A stretch of 64,000 nucleotides of DNA, taken from assembly GCA_963732795.1 (NCBI GenBank), contig CAVTAV010000006.1:1-64000 (forward strand). Direction: 5' to 3'. The notes beneath the pieces were generated by a model. That model worked only from the letters and a program-made list of their open reading frames with translations. It was not told the DNA's origin and made no database searches. Position numbers and translations under genes: made by a program. Position 1 is the stretch's first letter; each line of letters starts with the position of its first letter. Shown in pieces: positions 1-10,234 of this stretch. Origin of the DNA: CAVTAV01 sp963732795 (GTDB lineage: Bacteria > Pseudomonadota > Alphaproteobacteria > CAVTAV01).

Positions 1-34
1 AGGGCAGCGCTCTATCCAGCTGAGCTACGAGTGC
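1..34 (-). tRNA. tRNA-Arg (partial, 5' half)
   Basis: The reverse complement gives a tRNA 5' half: a 7-nt acceptor strand (GCACTCG), TA, a D-stem GCTC/GAGC with a GG-containing D-loop, then an anticodon-stem strand CTGCC and the CT preceding the anticodon. The window ends just before the anticodon. The acceptor, D-arm and GCCCT anticodon-stem sequence match alphaproteobacterial tRNA-Arg, most often the CCG isoacceptor. The anticodon itself is not visible, so the isoacceptor is inferred. Confidence 0.75.
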
Positions 35-107
35 GTGGGTGCGTCGTTCGGGCGGGAGAGTAGCGGAAGGGCCGGGGCTCGTAAACCGTTTTGAGGGGCG
101 GGCCCCG

Positions 108-1712
108 TTATCGGGTTTCGGGCACCAGAACCGTGTTTTCGGCGACCGGCAGGGTTTCGGGATAATCGGTCGTGTAGTGCAGGCCGCGGCTTTCCTTGCG
201 CGCGATCGCGGAGCGCACGATCAGGTCGGCGACGGCCGCCAGATTGCGGAGCTCCAGCAAGTCCGCGCTCACTCTGAAATTGCCGTAATAGTCGTCGATC
301 TCCCGGCGCAGCATGTCGATGCGGCGCTTGGCGCGCTCCAGCCGCTTGTTGGTGCGCACGATGCCGACATAGTCCCACATGAAGCGCCGGATCTCGTCCC
401 AGTTATGCGCGACGACGACGTCCTCGTCCGAATTCGTCACCTGGCTTTCGTCCCAATCGGGCAGATGGGCCGGCGTTTCCAGGCCGTCGAGCAGCCCGCC
501 GATATGCTCGCCCGCCCCTTCGGCATAGACGAGGCATTCGAGAAGCGAGTTCGAGGCCATGCGGTTGGCGCCGTGAAGCCCGGTATAGGTGGCCTCGCCG
601 ACGGCATAGAGGCCCGTGGATGTCGGTCCGGCCCCATCGGTCGACCATGATCCCGCCGCAGGTATAGTGCGCCGCCGGCACGACCGGGATCGGCTCCTTG
701 GTCATGTCGATGCCGAATTCCAAGCATCTGGCATAGATCGTCGGGAAATGGGATTTAATGAAGTCCGCGGGCTTGTGGCTGATGTCGAGATAGACGCAAT
801 CGACGCCGAGGCGCTTCATCTCGTGATCGATCGCCCGAGCGACGATATCGCGCGGCGCGAGTTCCGCGCGCGGGCATCGAAGTCCGGCATGAAGCGCGTG
901 CCGTCCGGGCGAAGAAGCAGCCCGCCCTCGCCGCGCACCGCCTCCGAGATCAGGAACGAGCGCGCCTCCGGGTGATAGAGGCAGGTCGGGTGGAACTGGT
1001 TGAACTCCATATTCGCCACCCGGCAGCCCGCGCGCCAGGCCATGGCGATGCCGTCGCCGGTCGAGATGTCGGGATTGCTGGTATAGAGATAGACCTTGCT
1101 CGCCCCGCCGGTCGCGATCACCACCGTCTTGGCGCGGATCGCCCTCACCCGCCCGGCCTTCTCGTCGAACACATAGGCCCCGACGCAGCGGTCGCGCCGG
1201 CCGCCGATCTTGTCTTCCTTGATGAGATCGACCGCGAGGTGCCATTCGAAGATCGTGATGTTCTGATGCGCCCGCGCCTTGCCTTCGAGCGTGGTCTCGA
1301 CCGCCATGCCCGTCGCGTCCGCCGCATGGACGATGCGCCGGTGGCTGTGGCCCCCCTCGCGGGTGAGATGATAGGCCTCCTCGCCGTTCTCGGCCGGTTC
1401 CTTCGAGAAGGCGACGCCGAGATCGATCAGCCACTGAATGCAGGCCGGCCCGCGCTCCGCCACATGGCGCACGATCTCGGGATTGCATAGGCCCGCCCCC
1501 GCCGTCAGCGTATCCTGGACGTGAGATTCGATGGAATCGGCACTATCGAGCACCGCCGCGATGCCGCCCTGGGCCCAGCGGGTCGAGCCCTGGGCAAGCT
1601 CGATCTTGGACAGAACGGCAACGCGCGCCCGGTCGGCGAGGCGCAGCGCGACGCTGAGCCCTGCGGCTCCGCTGCCGATGACCAGAACGTCGAACGCGGT
1701 ATCGTCGGCCAC
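108..1712 (-). CDS. nadB: L-aspartate oxidase NadB (two frameshifts)
   Basis: FAD-dependent oxidase that converts L-aspartate to iminoaspartate, the first step of NAD synthesis. The N-terminus has the dinucleotide-binding motif VIGSGAAGLSVALRLA, followed by STRWAQGGIAAV, the active-site-region motif HLTREGGHS and FNQFHPTCLY, all typical of NadB and succinate dehydrogenase flavoproteins. The reading frame changes near 870, where a GC-repeat holds two surplus bases, and near 623, where one extra C follows CAC GGG. Rejoined, the protein is about 535 aa, the normal length, ending in the helical domain. The GTG start at 1712 is chosen because GGGAG lies 10 nt upstream; a TTG at 1778 is possible. 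nadA and nadC are not adjacent. Identity is sure; the exact start is not. Confidence 0.9.
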
Positions 1713-2036
1713 GATCTCAAGGCTCCCGATGGTCTGGCGCGACCGGTCGCGGCGATGGAGGAAAAAGGCGCGCGACAACGGCCTGATTCATGGATGATTC
1801 CGTCCCGCCGCCCGTTCGTACAATCATTTTCCAGCCCCCAACCGAGCCAATCTAGAAGCACCGGCCGCGCCAGCGCAAGCGCGATGACACCGCGAGGGAG
1901 GCGATTCAGAATGCCCCGAATTGGAGCCCGATCTTCATCATCTTGCCTCGGCGACTCGGCGCGTATAGGCTCTTGCGCGACCGGCGGCAATCGGCCGGTC
2001 TCTAGCCGTCCCCTCTTCACAGCCCCGGTTTCTCCG

Positions 2037-3564
2037 ATGACGCTTATTCGCAAGGCCCGAACCGGCGTGGCGCTCGTTCTCGGTGGGATCGCCGGGCTCG
2101 GCGTGATGGCCGCCGCCGCCCCGTCCCACGCCGCGCCCTGGATCGAGCCGGGCGACGTGACCTTGCGGAGCGACATCGAAATCCTGGCGCGCTACGGCAT
2201 CATCCCGGATCTCACCACGACCTGGCCGATCCCCTGGGCCCAGATAGCCGACGGCGTCAATGCGGCGAGCGGCCGGGAACTGCCGAATTACGTGCGGATG
2301 GCCATCGACCGGGTCCGCGCGAGGATGCCGGCAAGCGCCAATGCGCAGCATGTCGAACTCGAGGCGCGCTATACCAACAAGCCCAGCGTCGTTCGCGACT
2401 TCTCGGAGCAGAACCGGGCAAAGCTGTTCAGCCAGGCGGCCGCGGACATGCAGTTCGGCTCGACCTATATCAAGCTCAATATCGGCTATGAGGGCACGCG
2501 GCATCACGGCGTCGCCCTGCCGGACGGCAGCTATATCGCCCAGGGCATCGGCAAGTGGGTGGTCTATGGCGGCTATGTGCCGCGCTGGTGGGGCGCCGGC
2601 TGGGATACCAGCCTGTTCCTTTCGACCAATGCGCGCGACATCCCGAGTGTCGGCATCAAGCGCCAGAAGGCGGAGCCCTTCGGTACCAAGCTCTTGAGCT
2701 GGCTCGGGCCGTGGACGTTCGATTTCTATGTCGGCGAGCTCAACGACCCGCGCTATATCACGCATACCGCCTTCATCAATATGCGTTTCGCCTTCAACCC
2801 CCTGAAGAATCTGGAGATCGGCCTGGCGCGCGTGATCATGACCTGCGGCTCGGGCCGGCCGTGCAGCGCGTCGAGCCTGTTCAAATCCTTCATCGGCGCG
2901 GGCGAGCATCCGACGGGCGGCGGCACGGTCGATCTCGGAAACCAGATTGCCGAAATCGACATCAAATATAGCCGCCGCCTTTCCGACATGGTCGGCGCGA
3001 CGGTCTACATGCATTTGATCGGCGAGGACAGCTATGGGCCGATCCCGGAAAAGATCGCCCGTCTGTTCGGCGCTTCGTTCGACGGTCCGCTCGGTACCTA
3101 TGGCGGCCGCTGGCGGATCATCACCGAATTCTCGGATTCGGCCTCGTCCAACTTCGTGGTTTATGGCACCCAGCCGTATAACGTGATCTACGAACACCAC
3201 ATCTACCACTCCGGCTATCGCTATTACGGCCGCTCCATCGGCGACAGCCTGGACAATGACAGCCGGCTGTTCACGCTCACCGGCCGGCTATGGGACGGCG
3301 ACAGCCGGATGCTCTATTTGACCTATCGCTATGTCCAGCTGAATCGCGACGGCACCTGCGCCATGTTGCCGGGCGGGGGTGGATGCGCCGGCGGCGTCAG
3401 CATCGAATCCCGAAAACATTCACATGCTGGAGGCAGGCGTGGAACTGCCGACCAAGCTCGGCACCTTCGATCTCGACGGCCGGCTCCAGAGCGACCAGCC
3501 CAACACGCCCGGCGTCCACGATTCCGCCGCCGCAATCGAATTCGGCTGGAAGCTTCGGCTGTAG
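2037..3564 (+). CDS. Wzi-like capsule assembly outer-membrane protein (one frameshift)
   Basis: About 508 aa. It has a signal peptide (basic MTLIRKARTG, hydrophobic core, cleavage after AAAPSHA near residue 32). After this come many alternating aromatic strands (GGYVPRWWGAGWD, WTFDFYVGELND) and a C-terminal strand ending in FGWKLRL, as in an outer-membrane beta-barrel. The pattern fits the capsule assembly Wzi family, in which the E. coli protein is an outer-membrane lectin that anchors capsule. Early residues about 40-75 (DVTLRSDIEILARYGI) match the family's N-terminal segment. A single extra G near 3405 shifts the frame; removing it joins the last ~50 residues. It is convergent with the yjbH-like gene, 6 bp away, and part of an export module. 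Function is inferred from family and context. Confidence 0.75.
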
Positions 3565-3570
3565 CCCTCG

Positions 3571-6153
3571 TCAGTCGAGGAAGTTGGTCCAGTCGTTTTC
3601 CAGCGCCCGATTGTCGTCGCGCGTCGTCAGGTCGTAAAGCCGGGGCGTGATGTTGAGCATCTGGCCGCCGTCGCGAGTCAAGGGCCGGAACTCAAACCGG
3701 GCACGGCTCTTGCTCGATCTCAGCAAGAACAGGTCGAGCGGGATGACCATATAGAAGCCCTTGTCGAAGCTGCCTTCGCCGAAATCCTTGGCCGAGACGT
3801 TGGTGAAGGTCGCGAAAGCGCCGACCCGGATGCCATTCTCGAACTGGCGCGAGATATCGAAGGTGGCGCCGCGGTCCTTCGCCAGATACTGGCCGATGTG
3901 CACCGCCGCCTGGAGATTATAGACCGGCAGGTCGTAGTAGAGCGACAGATGCCCGGTCACCGTCTGATAGTGCCGGAAGTCGAAGAGCACGTTGAAGTCG
4001 CGCTGCTTGACCCAGTTCACGTCCAGACCGATGGCGAACCGGCTGTCGAACGGCCGGTAGAGGACCTCGCCGCCGACACCGCCATACATCCATTCGAACA
4101 GGCCGACCGAGAAACGCGCGTAGACGTTCTTGATCGGATTGAACAGATAGTCGGCCTGCAACCGCGTTAGGCCGCTGCGGCCATGCTGCAGGTAATTCAC
4201 CACGTCGCTCCGGACATGAGGCAACACGCTGTTGCTCTGGCGCGTGATGTGACTGAGATTGCCGAACAGGAACTTGTTGCCCGAGGCGCGCACCGAAAGG
4301 CCCGGCAAGATATCCACTTTGGCCGTGAGCACGGCCGAGACATCAGCCAGGTAGATGCCCTCATCCGGATCGCCGATATGCTGGCGGATGCCGGGCGACA
4401 GGGACCAGGAGAAGCGCGGATAGGCGCGCCCGTTCTCGACGCTGCCCTCGGGCAGGTCGAGCCCCGGATCGGGCGCCTCGGTCTTCGCGTTTGCCCAGAT
4501 CTCCTCGGGACTGCCCTCCTGCTCTGACGCCTTCTCGAGATCGTGGCGGATGACGGTCACCTTGCTGGTGGCGACGCCATTCGCCATGCCGACCACAGTG
4601 ATGGCCTCGACGCTCGGCGGCAGGTTGTTCGCCATCACCCGCGCGACGCGGCCGACATTGCGCGCCGGCTCGCGGAACGCCTCCTGGGAGATATAGACCA
4701 CCGCCGAAAGGTCCGAGATATAGACGGCATAAGCCGTGTAGCCCTGGGCCTTGAGGCCTTTGAAGATGCGGCCGGGATAGTCCTCTGCGGATGCCGGGGC
4801 GGAGACTTTCTTCGATGGCTCCGCCTGGGCCGTCATCGTCGAGACCTCGACCCCGTTCAGCTTGGAGATCAATGTGACCCGCCCCACGGCACCGGCCGAA
4901 GCGTCGAGCGCATGCGCCGCCGCATCCCTATAGTCGCCGCTTGCCATCCAATAAGGCGCGTCCACCGTGACGGTCGCCCGCGCCGCGACACGATCCAGCC
5001 GAATGGACTGCACGGCAAATCCGGCGTTGGTCAAAGTGGCGGAAAGGCGCCGGTCCAGGGGCATGCGCGCGAACTCGCGCCGCGCGAAATCCTGCGCAGC
5101 CGCGTCGATTGCGGGCACCGGTGCCGGGGTCTGTGGCGACGGAGGGGTCGGCGCATTCTCGCTAGATGATTTGACCGGCGCGTTGCCGGCGGGTTGTTCG
5201 CGGCGCGGAACCACCGGCACGGGCGGCTGGTCGAATTTGGGCAGACCCCGGCTGTGAAGATTGAACCGGAAGGCGGTCCGGATCATCACCGAATTGCCCC
5301 GCTCGAAGGCAAGGCCGAGATCGAGCCAGGAGACCGGGCGGTAATCGATCCCGGCATTGAATGGGATCGATTCCTTCAGGTAATTACTGTGCGGCTCGGC
5401 CTTTTTCGGATTTGCGCCGTTGTATTCGAGCTTGAGGGTAAGGCCTTTGATTGGCGTGTGATATTCGACGCCGCCGAAGAATCCGATGTGCCGCCCGGCA
5501 AAGAAGTCGCCAATGAGTACCTTGCCGCCCTGGCCGACATCCGCATTGCGCTTCCCAAAACCAGGCAAAAAACGGAACGGATTGGGCAGGGAGCCGCGCG
5601 AGCCAAGATAGCCCCAGCCGAAGCCCCAGCTGAAATCGAAGTCGTAATAGCGTTTGCTCGCGACAATGTACTCACCGCTAAACAGGCCTGTGCCGATGAA
5701 ATCCTGGAGCCCGACGGCCACCTCGGGGAACACATCGCCTTCCTTGAAGAGCCGGAATTTGAGATCGGCGCCACGGTCGAGATTGGTGCCGCCGCCGCGA
5801 AGACTCAGGATGTCTTTGAAGAACCGCCCCTGGGTCTGGGGTATCGGCGAGCCACCATTGGGCAGGTTCGTCGTGTCGGTATACCGGAAGGTCGCTTCGA
5901 GCCAGGGCAGGATCTGCCAGGTCATGTAGTAGCGGCGATAGGGATTGACGAAGGACGCGCCGATCTCGAATTGGCCGTCCGGTGCGAAGCGCGCTGTGCG
6001 GATCTGCAACAGGCCGATGCCGCCGTAATCGTTGGTGGTGTACTGGTCGCTCGCCTGGGCCATGGCCGGATGGGCATAGACCGCGACGACGCCAGTCGCA
6101 ACGGCGGACAGAGCGCTTCGGGCGACCCGTCTCCCGCGCACGAACCTGGCCAT
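3571..6153 (-). CDS. YjbH/GfcD-like outer-membrane exopolysaccharide protein
   Basis: 860 aa, uninterrupted. A signal peptide ends at AMA-QA near residue 33, followed by NDYGGIGLLQIRTARFAPDG, the conserved start of the YjbH family. The N-terminal ~300 residues and the C-terminal ~250 residues are rich in alternating amphipathic strands (two beta-barrel-like regions). They flank a Pro-rich linker (about 325-360) and two periplasmic-type alpha/beta repeats (about 365-560). In Enterobacteria yjbEFGH and gfcABCD encode exopolysaccharide or group 4 capsule export functions; GfcD/YjbH is the large outer-membrane component. It starts 18 bp after the SLBB export gene, so the two are probably cotranscribed. 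The exact biochemical role is unknown in the family. Confidence 0.85.
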   Translation of the reverse strand: MARFVRGRRVARSALSAVATGVVAVYAHPAMAQASDQYTTNDYGGIGLLQIRTARFAPDGQFEIGASFVNPYRRYYMTWQILPWLEATFRYTDTTNLPNGGSPIPQTQGRFFKDILSLRGGGTNLDRGADLKFRLFKEGDVFPEVAVGLQDFIGTGLFSGEYIVASKRYYDFDFSWGFGWGYLGSRGSLPNPFRFLPGFGKRNADVGQGGKVLIGDFFAGRHIGFFGGVEYHTPIKGLTLKLEYNGANPKKAEPHSNYLKESIPFNAGIDYRPVSWLDLGLAFERGNSVMIRTAFRFNLHSRGLPKFDQPPVPVVPRREQPAGNAPVKSSSENAPTPPSPQTPAPVPAIDAAAQDFARREFARMPLDRRLSATLTNAGFAVQSIRLDRVAARATVTVDAPYWMASGDYRDAAAHALDASAGAVGRVTLISKLNGVEVSTMTAQAEPSKKVSAPASAEDYPGRIFKGLKAQGYTAYAVYISDLSAVVYISQEAFREPARNVGRVARVMANNLPPSVEAITVVGMANGVATSKVTVIRHDLEKASEQEGSPEEIWANAKTEAPDPGLDLPEGSVENGRAYPRFSWSLSPGIRQHIGDPDEGIYLADVSAVLTAKVDILPGLSVRASGNKFLFGNLSHITRQSNSVLPHVRSDVVNYLQHGRSGLTRLQADYLFNPIKNVYARFSVGLFEWMYGGVGGEVLYRPFDSRFAIGLDVNWVKQRDFNVLFDFRHYQTVTGHLSLYYDLPVYNLQAAVHIGQYLAKDRGATFDISRQFENGIRVGAFATFTNVSAKDFGEGSFDKGFYMVIPLDLFLLRSSKSRARFEFRPLTRDGGQMLNITPRLYDLTTRDDNRALENDWTNFLD

Positions 6154-6171
6154 ATTGCGCCTGCCGTGCTG

Positions 6172-9070
6172 CTACTTTGCGATGACGGCGATGGAGGCGG
6201 CCGATACCGCGAGTTGGCTCATAATCTGCGTGATCGTCGTGGTGAGCTTCAACGCGTTGAGCGGTGTCGCATTCTTGGGTGCGACGATCGTGCTGCCCGG
6301 CGGCACGAGCGTCGAGGAGAAGTTCCACGCGCCGATCGGCGCCGGCTCTGCAGCTCCGTTCGGATAGACCACGAAAACACGCTTCTTGTCGGCGCCGCGC
6401 TGCAATCCGCCGGCTTCGGCAAGGTACTCCTTGACCGATTTGCCGGGCGTGAACTGCAGCGAACCCGGATTGAGGACGTCGCCGACGACGGTTACGAAAT
6501 TCGGCCGCTTGGGCATGACGATCCGGTCCCCCGGCTCTAGCACGGTGTCGAGATCCTTGCGCACACGCAGCACCGCCGGGTCGGCCTCGATCACCATCCG
6601 GCCCACCGCTTCGGTCTGCTGAAGCTGCATGGAAATGTCGCGGACCGCACCAAGAGCCGTAGCATCCGCCTCACCTGCCAGAACGGCGCTGGTCAAGGCA
6701 CTGGTCAATTCTCGCGCGCTGCGCTTGAAACCGTCCTCCTGGGCCCGCCGAACGCTCTGGCGCGTGAAAACAGCCGCGTATGGATAGGCCTGGGGCGTCA
6801 ATCCACCGGCCCGTTCGATCAACTCGGACAACCGCTCGCCCTTGGTGATCGTATAAAGGCCAGGCCGAACGAATTCGCCGGATAGTTCGACCGCGCCCCG
6901 CTCCTGATCGCTCAGCAGAGAGTTAAACCGAATAATGCTGCCCGGATCGACCAACAGATTCGTCTGATCGAGATTGGACAGATTCACCATATGGCGCTGA
7001 AGCGTCGACGTCCCCTTCGACGTATCCTTCAAGGCCTGCATCAGTTCGACTTTGGTCAAATCGACCCGGTTGGTCAGTCCGCCTGCGACGGCGATGATTG
7101 TCTTCACATCCGTTTGGTCGGTTATCGGGTAGACCCCTGGATTCTGGACCTCGCCGTTGACCGAGACGATGTGCTCCAGAACGAAGCTCAAAATGGCCGG
7201 ATCTTTGTTGTAGACATCCGGACAGGAGACAGCTGTCGGCTCGGTCTGACCGCCCTCCAGAATGACCGAGCGAATGACAGCGATGAAACGATCGGATCGC
7301 GTGTCCGAGACGAGCCGGCTCAAATGCTGAAGGCCGGTGCAGGTCCCCCCATAGTTGCCGGTATTGACGACCTGCCGAACACCGTTCGACACGAGAAAGG
7401 TCACGTCGTCTGCACCAAGCACGATGAGCTCGTCCTGGGCGTGCAAGGGCAGGTTTTCTGTGCCGTCAAGCACATGTTTCAGATTGACACCCTTAAGATG
7501 CTGCGCATGGGTGCCGGGATCAGTCGAGATCAGCACGGCGAAGGGCAGATACGGGTCGGGCTCGAAGATGTTCGTATTGGAGACCAGGTCACGCAAGGTC
7601 GGGGCGGCCGCCAGCGAACGCAGGCCGGGGACGGTGACATGCCCGTCCAGAGTCACGCCGCCGAGCAGGTTGTCGCGCGACCGCTGAACATGAATAACGT
7701 CGCCCGAATGCGCCTGGGCACGATCGATCGACACGTCATCCACCGTCTGGACGCCCGTCTGATCGAAGCGTTCGACGACGATGGTGAAGCCGCTCGGCCG
7801 CAGCGGCCCGCCGCCGAGCGTCAGGGCATCGCGCATGGATATCGGGTTGTCATTCGCAAGTTCATAAATGCCGCGGCGTTTGATGTCGCCCATAAGCGCA
7901 ATGGTCGGGCCGATGACCGGGACAACGATTCGGTCACCTTCCTTGAGCGTCATGTTGACGCCGCTCTTGCCGAAAAGGAGATCGTACAGATCGACGGTCA
8001 CGACCTTTCCACCGCGAAGGATCTGGATATGCCGCAACGAGCCGGTCTTCTTCACGCCGCCCGCCGCCATCAGCGCGTCGACAACGGTCGTTAGGCTGGT
8101 AAGCTGGTAGGAGCCCGGAGAATCGACTTCACCGGCAACAATGACGCCAATCGACTTGACCTTTCCCAAGGAGACATACACGTCGGTTCCAAGCAGCTCG
8201 GAACTGACCCGCGCCTCTACATCGCGCCGAAAATCGCCGAAGGTTCTCCCCGCCGCCGGGATCGGCCGCATATCGGGCAGGATAACCCGGCCCTCGCGGT
8301 CGACTTGGGTCGTGACCGACTTCGCATTTGTCCCGTGGAAGATCGCGACGATCTCATCGCCGATGCCGAGAATATAGCTGTCCGGAACGGCGCCGTTGAA
8401 CACGCCGTTCGACTCGATTCGAGCTGGCATTCTCGAACATGTCGTAGCCAAACTGTTGCAGATAGACCTTCGTTCGATGACAAAAGTCCAATTCGGTAGA
8501 CGAAAGCTCCATCTCGACCCGAATTTTGTCTTCCGGCCGAAGTGGCTTGGACATGGCCAAACCGGATGAAGAATTGGTTCGAGTGCTCGAAGTCGCGTTG
8601 GCCGAGTTAGCAGAGTTAATGGAATTTGGAGAATTGGCGTAGGCAAGACTGTCTGGCAGTTGAGAATCTGCGCTTATGTTGCCGGCGCAATAGTTCTGCC
8701 GGTCGATAATTTGTTGGAGTCGCTGCTGTTTGAGCCGGTCGGCAAGCATCTGACTCTGAATGGCCGTTTGCGAAAACTGGTCCAAACCCTGAAGTACGGA
8801 GTTGCCCAGCTCCAATTGACGATTGTTTGCGTTCGTGCCGCTCTGACCTTGGTTCCGCGACAGATCGACGGGAGAGGGTGAATTCGTCGTGCTACCCGGC
8901 TGCTGGTTTTGCAAGTATTGTTGCAGCAGTTGGGAGCTGCCCGTCGGCAGGTTGTTGAGGTCTTGAGCAAAGGAGGCCCCCGTCGCGCCGCCGAGCAGCC
9001 AAAGCGCGACTGCGGTTATAACGCGTGCGACCTTGCGCCGGCGCCGCTTTGCTGCAATTCCTGTGATCAT
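6172..9070 (-). CDS. Wza-like polysaccharide export protein with six SLBB domains (one frameshift)
   Basis: About 965 aa after removal of one extra T near 8425. Order: basic N-terminus and signal peptide (to SFAQ, ~36); an Asn/Ser/Gln-rich linker to ~150; a polysaccharide-export domain (SYILGIGDEIVAIFHG, VDREGRVILPDM); then six SLBB-type units, each starting with a motif such as VAGEVDSPGSY, MGDIKRRGIYEL, LDGHVTVPGLRSL, VNGEVQNPGVY, LSGEFVRPGLY or VVGDVLNPGSL. The C-terminus is hydrophobic (LKLTTTITQIMSQLAVSAASIAVIAK region), perhaps a membrane helix. E. coli Wza has far fewer repeats. It is inferred to be the outer-membrane/periplasmic export channel. It diverges from the YjbF-like gene with only 27 bp between starts and leads into the yjbH-like gene. 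Confidence 0.85.
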
Positions 9071-9097
9071 GTCACGCTCTAACGAGTTGGCTTTCGA

Positions 9098-9769
9098 ATG
9101 ACTTCGACAATGCTTTCGAGGCGGGCCGTGCTTTCGTCAGCGGCGGGGCTTCTGGCGGCGGGTTGTGCCGGGAATCCGGTGCTTCAAACCATAGAATCGG
9201 CTGCGGCGCGCGCGACGGGAATGCCGCGGGACATCAAGATCGATCGGGCGACGATCGCGAAAATACCATACGCCACGATCCAGGCAAGATTTGGCGGCGG
9301 ACCGACCGCCCTCCTGGTTCTCAACGCCTATGACGGCGAAACGCTCGAATGGACCGACAACGACAAAAACCTGCTTGCGACCCGGTCCGGCAGGCTCGTA
9401 AAAACTGTCGGCTTTCGCGAAGATCTGCGTCGCGTCGCATTCGAAGGCGCCGACCCGCTCGCTGAGGCGCCGCAACGTCTCGGCGCGCCGGCCGACTTTT
9501 CCATGCGATACGATCTCATGGCCTCCACGCTCGACGTCGTCCAACTCGCCTCGCGCCTCGAACGCGTCGTCGACGAGACGATCACCATCGCGGAGGTCGA
9601 TTTCAAGACCACCCGGCTGCGCGAACGCTGCAACGCCACCTCGGCCAAATGGTCTTTCAACAACGACTATTGGGTGGATATCTATGACGGCTTCGTATGG
9701 CGTAGCCGGCAACATTTTGCCAAATCGCTGCCGCCGCTGACGATCGAGGTTTTGAAACCGGCCGCGTGA
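9098..9769 (+). CDS. YjbF/GfcB-like lipoprotein
   Basis: 223 aa. The N-terminus MLSRRAVLSSAAGLLAAGC is a lipoprotein signal with lipobox LAAGC; it may really start at the ATG at 9110. The rest matches the YjbF (GfcB/YmcC) group: IAKIPYATIQARFGGGPTALLVL near the start, then a Trp/Thr-containing W-T-D segment (LEWTDNDKNLLATRSGRLVKTVGF) and a C-terminal W-RSRQHF end. In E. coli the homologue is an outer-membrane lipoprotein of the group 4 capsule or exopolysaccharide operon. Here it is transcribed away from the SLBB export gene and towards the GfcA-like gene, so the usual single operon has been rearranged. Confidence 0.8.
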   Translation: MTSTMLSRRAVLSSAAGLLAAGCAGNPVLQTIESAAARATGMPRDIKIDRATIAKIPYATIQARFGGGPTALLVLNAYDGETLEWTDNDKNLLATRSGRLVKTVGFREDLRRVAFEGADPLAEAPQRLGAPADFSMRYDLMASTLDVVQLASRLERVVDETITIAEVDFKTTRLRERCNATSAKWSFNNDYWVDIYDGFVWRSRQHFAKSLPPLTIEVLKPAA

Positions 9770-9789
9770 AACCTGAACGTCGGACGCCG

Positions 9790-10125
9790 TCATTGCGTGC
9801 CGGTCGTCGAATTCGTCGAGCTGGTCTCATTCTGGCCATTGGCCGCCAGGAATGCCGCGACGGCACCGCCTGCGGCAATCGTGCCGAGCACCAGGGCCTG
9901 GGTCAGGCTATGGGCAGGCGGAATATAGGGTGGCGGCTGACTCCCTTCGTCCTGGGATTGGCCGGACGCGTTGCCCGATTTGGCCTTGGGCCCGTTCGCC
10001 ATGACGCTCCCGCCGGTGCCGACGGCGGCCCGTTGCGGCGATACGTCCTCGGCATGGGCGACGCAGGTGCCCGCCATCAGCACCACCGCGACGGCGACGC
10101 ACAAAACATTCCTCAACTCGGCCAT
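9790..10125 (-). CDS. YjbE/GfcA-like small exported protein
   Basis: 111 aa. The start ATG at 10125 has GGAG 11 nt upstream and gives a signal peptide (VLCVAVAVVLMAGTCVAHA). A low-complexity Ser/Gly/Asn/Gln region follows. The protein ends in a hydrophobic Gly/Ala helix (ALVLGTIAAGGAVAAFLAA) and a polar tail NETSSTNSTTGTQ. The layout of a Gly/Ala-rich hydrophobic stretch followed by a Ser/Thr tail ending in TQ resembles E. coli YjbE and GfcA, small secreted proteins encoded first in the yjbEFGH and gfc operons. Sequence similarity is short and low-complexity, so the call rests on composition plus the adjacent yjbF-, wza- and yjbH-like genes. A longer reading frame runs upstream but has no supporting start. 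Confidence 0.6.
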   Translation of the reverse strand: MAELRNVLCVAVAVVLMAGTCVAHAEDVSPQRAAVGTGGSVMANGPKAKSGNASGQSQDEGSQPPPYIPPAHSLTQALVLGTIAAGGAVAAFLAANGQNETSSTNSTTGTQ

Positions 10126-10234
10126 GACGGAGCCAACTCCATGAAAAACGATAACCGGGGCGATTACCCGAGGTCCCCCCGATGCGACCGGCGAATCCCG
10201 CCGAAACACTGGGCCAAACATGGTAACCAGGCGC

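Noticed and set aside
1521..2036. Upstream in-frame extension of the Wzi-like gene
   Set aside because: It is antisense to the conserved nadB 5' end, and the true signal peptide starts at the ATG at 2037.
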